Part shown: piece by piece, positions 4,785 to 7,586 of the stretch
Layout of the letters: every line of letters begins with the position of its first letter
Position numbering within the stretch: position 1 is the first letter of the stretch
Assembly (NCBI GenBank): GCA_023395755.1
Contig: JAEWYG010000211.1
Span: forward strand, 1-7,586
Direction of reading: 5' to 3'
Source: Actinomycetes bacterium
Lineage (GTDB): Bacteria; Actinomycetota; Coriobacteriia; Coriobacteriales; Eggerthellaceae
DNA length: 7,586 nucleotides
Translations under genes and position numbers: made by a program
Notes under the pieces: generated by a model
The model's input: the letters and a program-made list of their open reading frames with translations, nothing else
The model's database searches: none
What the model was told of the DNA's origin: nothing

Positions 4785-7328
4785 CTAGAACTTAATAAAC
4801 CGCTCGTAGCGTTGCGTTAGTAACTTTTCAGTCGGCTCTTCGCAGAGCTCACCAAGAGCTTCAACCACATAAGCACGCACCCGCTCGATGGCGATCTCTG
4901 GGTTTTCGTGGGCCGGTGCAGGACCTTCTGACAGCACCGCATCCACAATACCCATCTCGCACGCCTCAGCTGCGCTCATCTTCATAACCGCAGCTGCCTC
5001 AGGTGCACGTGCGCGATCCTTCCAAAGAATAGACGCGAAACCTTCGGGTGATAATACCGAATACACCGCATGCTCCTGCATGGCCACCCGGTCGGCCAAT
5101 GCTAGCGCAAGCGCTCCACCACTGCCGCCTTCGCCCAACAATACACTAACAACCGGCACACGCAAACCCGCCAAAGCGATGAGGTTATCGGCAATAGCAT
5201 TGCCCTGTCCGCGCTCCTCGGCCTCCATGCCACAAAACGCACCCTGAGTATCCACCAAGCACACCACCGGACGACCAAACTTCTCAGCCTGGCGCATAAG
5301 ACGCAAGGATTTTCGGTATCCCTCGGGCTGGGGACAACCGAAGTTACGGCGGATTCGCTCTTTCAAATCTGCGCCCTTCTCCTGGGCAATCACCGTAACC
5401 GCACGCCCGCCAATCCAGCCGAGGCCGCACACAATGGCGCCATCGTCACCAAACATGCGATCGCCATGCAGCTCAATGAAACCATCCACGAACCTATCAA
5501 TGTAAGCCTGCGCTGTTGGGCGATGCGTATTGCGCGCCAGCTGAACACTGCGCCATGCACGGTTAGCGTCAACACGCACTGCCCCATGAGCGGACCCCGA
5601 TATCCCCTCAAGCGAGCCACCCCCTTCGGCGTCAAACCCACCACTCGCTAAGGCCCGCTTCAATCGCTTGGGTGAAATCGCCTGCACCCTTGTGCGATCA
5701 AGGTGACCAGCAAGGTCAAAAAGCGCTTTGCCTAAACGAGGCCTACGTGCAGCTATCTGGGCAAACATAGGCCCTTCCGGCTCAAGCATGCCATACGTCA
5801 CGGTATTGTACGTAGCGGTGTTATGCTCCAAATTTTCACAGACCGATGCATAATCCACCAAAAGAGAACTTTCACCAGGATCGATATCAGAACACGATGT
5901 CGCAGAAACGTGAATAGCCAACAGATGCGCCAGCGTAGATCGCAACTTCTCACGCTCAACAATGACATCAATCAACCCATGGGTTAGTGCGAATTCCGCC
6001 GTCTGAAAGCCCTCGGGTAATTCCTGCTTGATAGTATCTTTAATAACACGCTGTCCCGCAAACCCAATAAGGGCCCGAGGCTCAGCCAAGATAACATCGC
6101 CCTGCATGGCAAACGATGCAGTCACCCCTCCCGTCGTAGGGTCGGTAAGCACTGAAAGATAGGGCAACCCCGCCTCTGCATGACGCGCAAGAGCACACGA
6201 CACCTTCGCCATTTGCATGAGTGACACCAGCCCCTCTTGCATGCGCGCTCCCCCTGAAGCAGTGAATATCACAACGGGCAAACGCTCGTCGGTTGCACGC
6301 TCAACCAAACGCGCAACCTTCTCGCCTACGACCGATCCCATCGAACCCATAAAGAACTGCGATTCCATGATGCCGATAGCGGTCCTTAATCCAGCAATCG
6401 TACCCTCGCCGGTACACACGGCCTCATCAAGACCTGTCTTCTTACGTTGCGCCGCAAGTTTATCTTTATACCCAGGAAATCTGAGGGGATCGGTTTCGGG
6501 CACTTCCCGATTCCACTCAACGAAGCTGCCCGTATCGAGTAGGTCGTTAATGCGTTCTTCCGATGACATACGAAGATACCCTCCGCAAGTTGGGCACACA
6601 TAATGTCCCGATGCCAAACTGGCATCGTCAAACGAAAGACCACACTGCGGACAAGTGCGCCAGGTAACCTCTTCGACGACTGGCTTATCGGTAGTACACA
6701 GCACCCAACCCAAAAGCGGCGAATCGTCAGAAAGCGGTCGAAACACACGTATACCACGCGCGGCAGCACGCGCGATAAAGCTATCAACCTGCGCAAGAGG
6801 AAGAGACTCATCACAGAGCAGTACAACCGATGCCCCACAGGATTCTGCTGCCGTTAAGACCGCATGGCTATTACAGAACAGCGCATCGCTATACCTTTCG
6901 CCTAAGCTAACCATACTGTGCGCTACTTTTAAATGCGCATCATGGCGACGGTCTTGTGTATAGGCTGCACAAACAGTAAACCCAGCCTCGACAACAGACT
7001 GCATCATACGACGAGCAGTTTTTGAACGCGCCATTACCAAGGCAACGGGCTTGGTCACACTCCCCGCGGTGTTATCCATCAAAACAGGCGTAGCTGTCTT
7101 TTGCCTTGCCCGCACTTCACCCACCGTCGCTACGTATTCAGATCCATCAGTCGCATCAAGAGCATTGGGTGTCGTCGTCGACACTGCCGATTCCTCAAAT
7201 ACACGAGAGAGACGATAAGCAACCTCCGCGGGCTCTCGTGCGGGTTCGGCAGCTCTAACCGCACCTTCCTGAGGAACCATGACACCATCGAACGATAAGG
7301 TTACGTAATTTTGCTTGCGCTGCTTCAT
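4785..7328 (-). CDS. accDA: Fused acetyl-CoA carboxylase carboxyltransferase (AccD-AccA) with an extra N-terminal domain, 847 aa
   Basis: Transfers the carboxyl group from carboxybiotin to acetyl-CoA to make malonyl-CoA, the first step of fatty-acid synthesis; usually done by separate AccD (beta) and AccA (alpha) subunits. Seen in order: residues 1-92, Thr/Ala/Glu-rich, probably linker; 93-205, resembling a biotin-carboxylase N-terminal domain (see findings); AccD zinc finger C226, C229, C245, C248 (CxxC-x15-CxxC, the family spacing); AccD core with GSMGSVVGEK (328-337), FTASGGARMQEGLVSLMQMAK (355-375) and DPTTGGVTASFAMQGD (396-411); a linker to about 585; then AccA with RRNFGCPQPEGYRKSLRLM (660-678), AEERGQGNAIADNL (703-716), GEGGSGGALALALAD (732-746) and SPEGFASILWKD (760-771). 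The end, RYERFIKF, resembles Firmicutes AccA tails. The ATG at 7328 is chosen because AAGGA sits 7 bases upstream and the preceding fabZ stop is one base away. A longer frame to 7424 would lie inside fabZ. No biotin carboxylase ATP-grasp or biotinylation domain is present, so AccC and AccB must be encoded elsewhere. Confidence 0.93.
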   Translation of the reverse strand: MKQRKQNYVTLSFDGVMVPQEGAVRAAEPAREPAEVAYRLSRVFEESAVSTTTPNALDATDGSEYVATVGEVRARQKTATPVLMDNTAGSVTKPVALVMARSKTARRMMQSVVEAGFTVCAAYTQDRRHDAHLKVAHSMVSLGERYSDALFCNSHAVLTAAESCGASVVLLCDESLPLAQVDSFIARAAARGIRVFRPLSDDSPLLGWVLCTTDKPVVEEVTWRTCPQCGLSFDDASLASGHYVCPTCGGYLRMSSEERINDLLDTGSFVEWNREVPETDPLRFPGYKDKLAAQRKKTGLDEAVCTGEGTIAGLRTAIGIMESQFFMGSMGSVVGEKVARLVERATDERLPVVIFTASGGARMQEGLVSLMQMAKVSCALARHAEAGLPYLSVLTDPTTGGVTASFAMQGDVILAEPRALIGFAGQRVIKDTIKQELPEGFQTAEFALTHGLIDVIVEREKLRSTLAHLLAIHVSATSCSDIDPGESSLLVDYASVCENLEHNTATYNTVTYGMLEPEGPMFAQIAARRPRLGKALFDLAGHLDRTRVQAISPKRLKRALASGGFDAEGGGSLEGISGSAHGAVRVDANRAWRSVQLARNTHRPTAQAYIDRFVDGFIELHGDRMFGDDGAIVCGLGWIGGRAVTVIAQEKGADLKERIRRNFGCPQPEGYRKSLRLMRQAEKFGRPVVCLVDTQGAFCGMEAEERGQGNAIADNLIALAGLRVPVVSVLLGEGGSGGALALALADRVAMQEHAVYSVLSPEGFASILWKDRARAPEAAAVMKMSAAEACEMGIVDAVLSEGPAPAHENPEIAIERVRAYVVEALGELCEEPTEKLLTQRYERFIKF
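6585..6653 (-). other. AccD-type zinc-finger segment within the fused carboxyltransferase
   Basis: C226 and C229 are followed 15 residues later by C245 and C248, the CPQC...CPTC pattern typical of bacterial AccD. It marks where a normal free-standing AccD would begin, so everything upstream of about residue 220 is additional to the usual protein. Confidence 0.85.
6714..7052 (-). other. Biotin-carboxylase N-terminal-like segment within the fused carboxyltransferase
   Basis: Residues 93-205 follow the order of conserved positions in the biotin carboxylase N-terminal domain. LVMARSKTARRMMQSVVEAG stands where LIANRGEIAVRIIRACRELG is expected. It is followed by TVCAAYTQDRRHDAHLKVAH (for TVAVYSEADRDSLHVQLAD), MVSLGE, a helix AVLTAAESCGASVV, and finally RGIRVFRP (for GITFIGP). 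The Gly-Glu of ANRGEIA and the PGYGFLSEN loop are lost, and no ATP-grasp part follows, so no carboxylation of biotin is expected from it. Its function is unknown; a docking or scaffolding role is possible. Similarity was judged by eye. Confidence 0.55.
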
Positions 7329-7329
7329 G

Positions 7330-7586
7330 TTAGCATCCTTGCACTTCTGCCTTCGCCAGCACGTACTTCTGTCTTGCTGTGGCGCACACCTGACCATCCA
7401 CGCACGCCTCAACATCTGCCACACAGAGACGTGATGACGACTTCACTATGCGAGCCTTCAGCACTACCGTATCGCCGGGGATTACCTGACGACGAAATTT
7501 CGCATCATCGATTCCAGTCAAAAAGCCAATTGAACCCGCAGCCTCGCGTTCAACCAAAATACAAAACGAGGCCGCCTGCGCTAATG
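7330..7586 (-). CDS. fabZ: 3-hydroxyacyl-ACP dehydratase FabZ, C-terminal part, runs off the right edge
   Basis: Dehydrates 3-hydroxyacyl-ACP in fatty-acid elongation; cytoplasmic hot-dog-fold enzyme. The visible 84 codons begin LAQAASFCILVEREAAGS, matching the E-x-(L/M)-AQ central helix of FabZ. The family motif GFLTGIDDAKFRRQVIPGDTVVLKARI follows, with the FRRQVIPGD turn especially typical. The catalytic His and Glu belong to the missing N-terminal half. It ends in TAA at 7332-7330, one base before the accDA start, and the accDA ribosome site AAGGA lies inside its last codons. The two genes are therefore one transcription unit and probably translationally coupled, at the end of a fatty-acid synthesis operon extending to the right of the window. 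Confidence 0.9.
   Translation of the reverse strand, partial: LAQAASFCILVEREAAGSIGFLTGIDDAKFRRQVIPGDTVVLKARIVKSSSRLCVADVEACVDGQVCATARQKYVLAKAEVQGC

Noticed and set aside
4977..4988. VMKM (residues 781-784 of the fused carboxyltransferase) as a biotinylation site
   Set aside because: It lies in the C-terminal helix region of AccA, where related AccA proteins have similar Met-Lys sequence. There is no surrounding biotinyl-domain fold (no EAMKM context or flanking beta-hairpins).
4888..5247. 119-codon frame antisense to the AccA part
   Set aside because: The Ser/Ala/Pro-rich sequence is typical of a reverse-strand shadow of a conserved gene, and no family is recognisable.
7329..7424. A 32-residue N-terminal extension of the carboxyltransferase from an ATG at 7424
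   Set aside because: It lies wholly inside the fabZ reading frame, is Trp/Arg/Cys-rich and unlike any AccD. The internal ATG at 7328 has a proper ribosome site.

Overview
The window reads as ordinary bacterial chromosome with roughly half G+C by eye. The protein families (a Y-family polymerase with the IDLKTFYASVE / YSIDE signature, a Nudix protein with a GGHADG motif, and a fused AccD-AccA) are reminiscent of Coriobacteriia (Actinomycetota), perhaps an Eggerthellaceae member with moderate G+C. That assignment is inferred from remembered family resemblance, not from a search. I see no insertion sequence, phage gene, CRISPR array, tRNA or rRNA.

Left half (1-4711) looks like a DNA-damage or stress neighbourhood. 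The N-terminal 171 codons of a Y-family (UmuC/DinB-like) DNA polymerase run leftwards off the window. Divergent from it is a Nudix hydrolase (620-1201), followed by a 1104-residue SWIM-SNF2 helicase (1397-4711). The polymerase/Nudix intergenic region and the helicase promoter region each carry an almost identical palindromic element, CRAACGAACGTTYT (576-589 and 1339-1352). Both resemble the Gram-positive/actinobacterial LexA (SOS) box. The simplest reading is that polymerase, Nudix and helicase are co-regulated on DNA damage.

Right half (4785-7586, minus strand) is the end of a fatty-acid synthesis operon: the C-terminal part of fabZ, one base, then one long gene for a fused acetyl-CoA carboxylase carboxyltransferase (AccD beta followed by AccA alpha, 847 residues from the preferred start). 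In front of the AccD zinc finger this protein has about 220 extra residues. Residues 93-205 look like a degenerate biotin-carboxylase N-terminal domain without its ATP-grasp part. This is the most unusual item here.

The helicase and the carboxyltransferase converge on a 73-base gap holding a perfect 12-bp inverted repeat (4733-4774), which may be a shared terminator.
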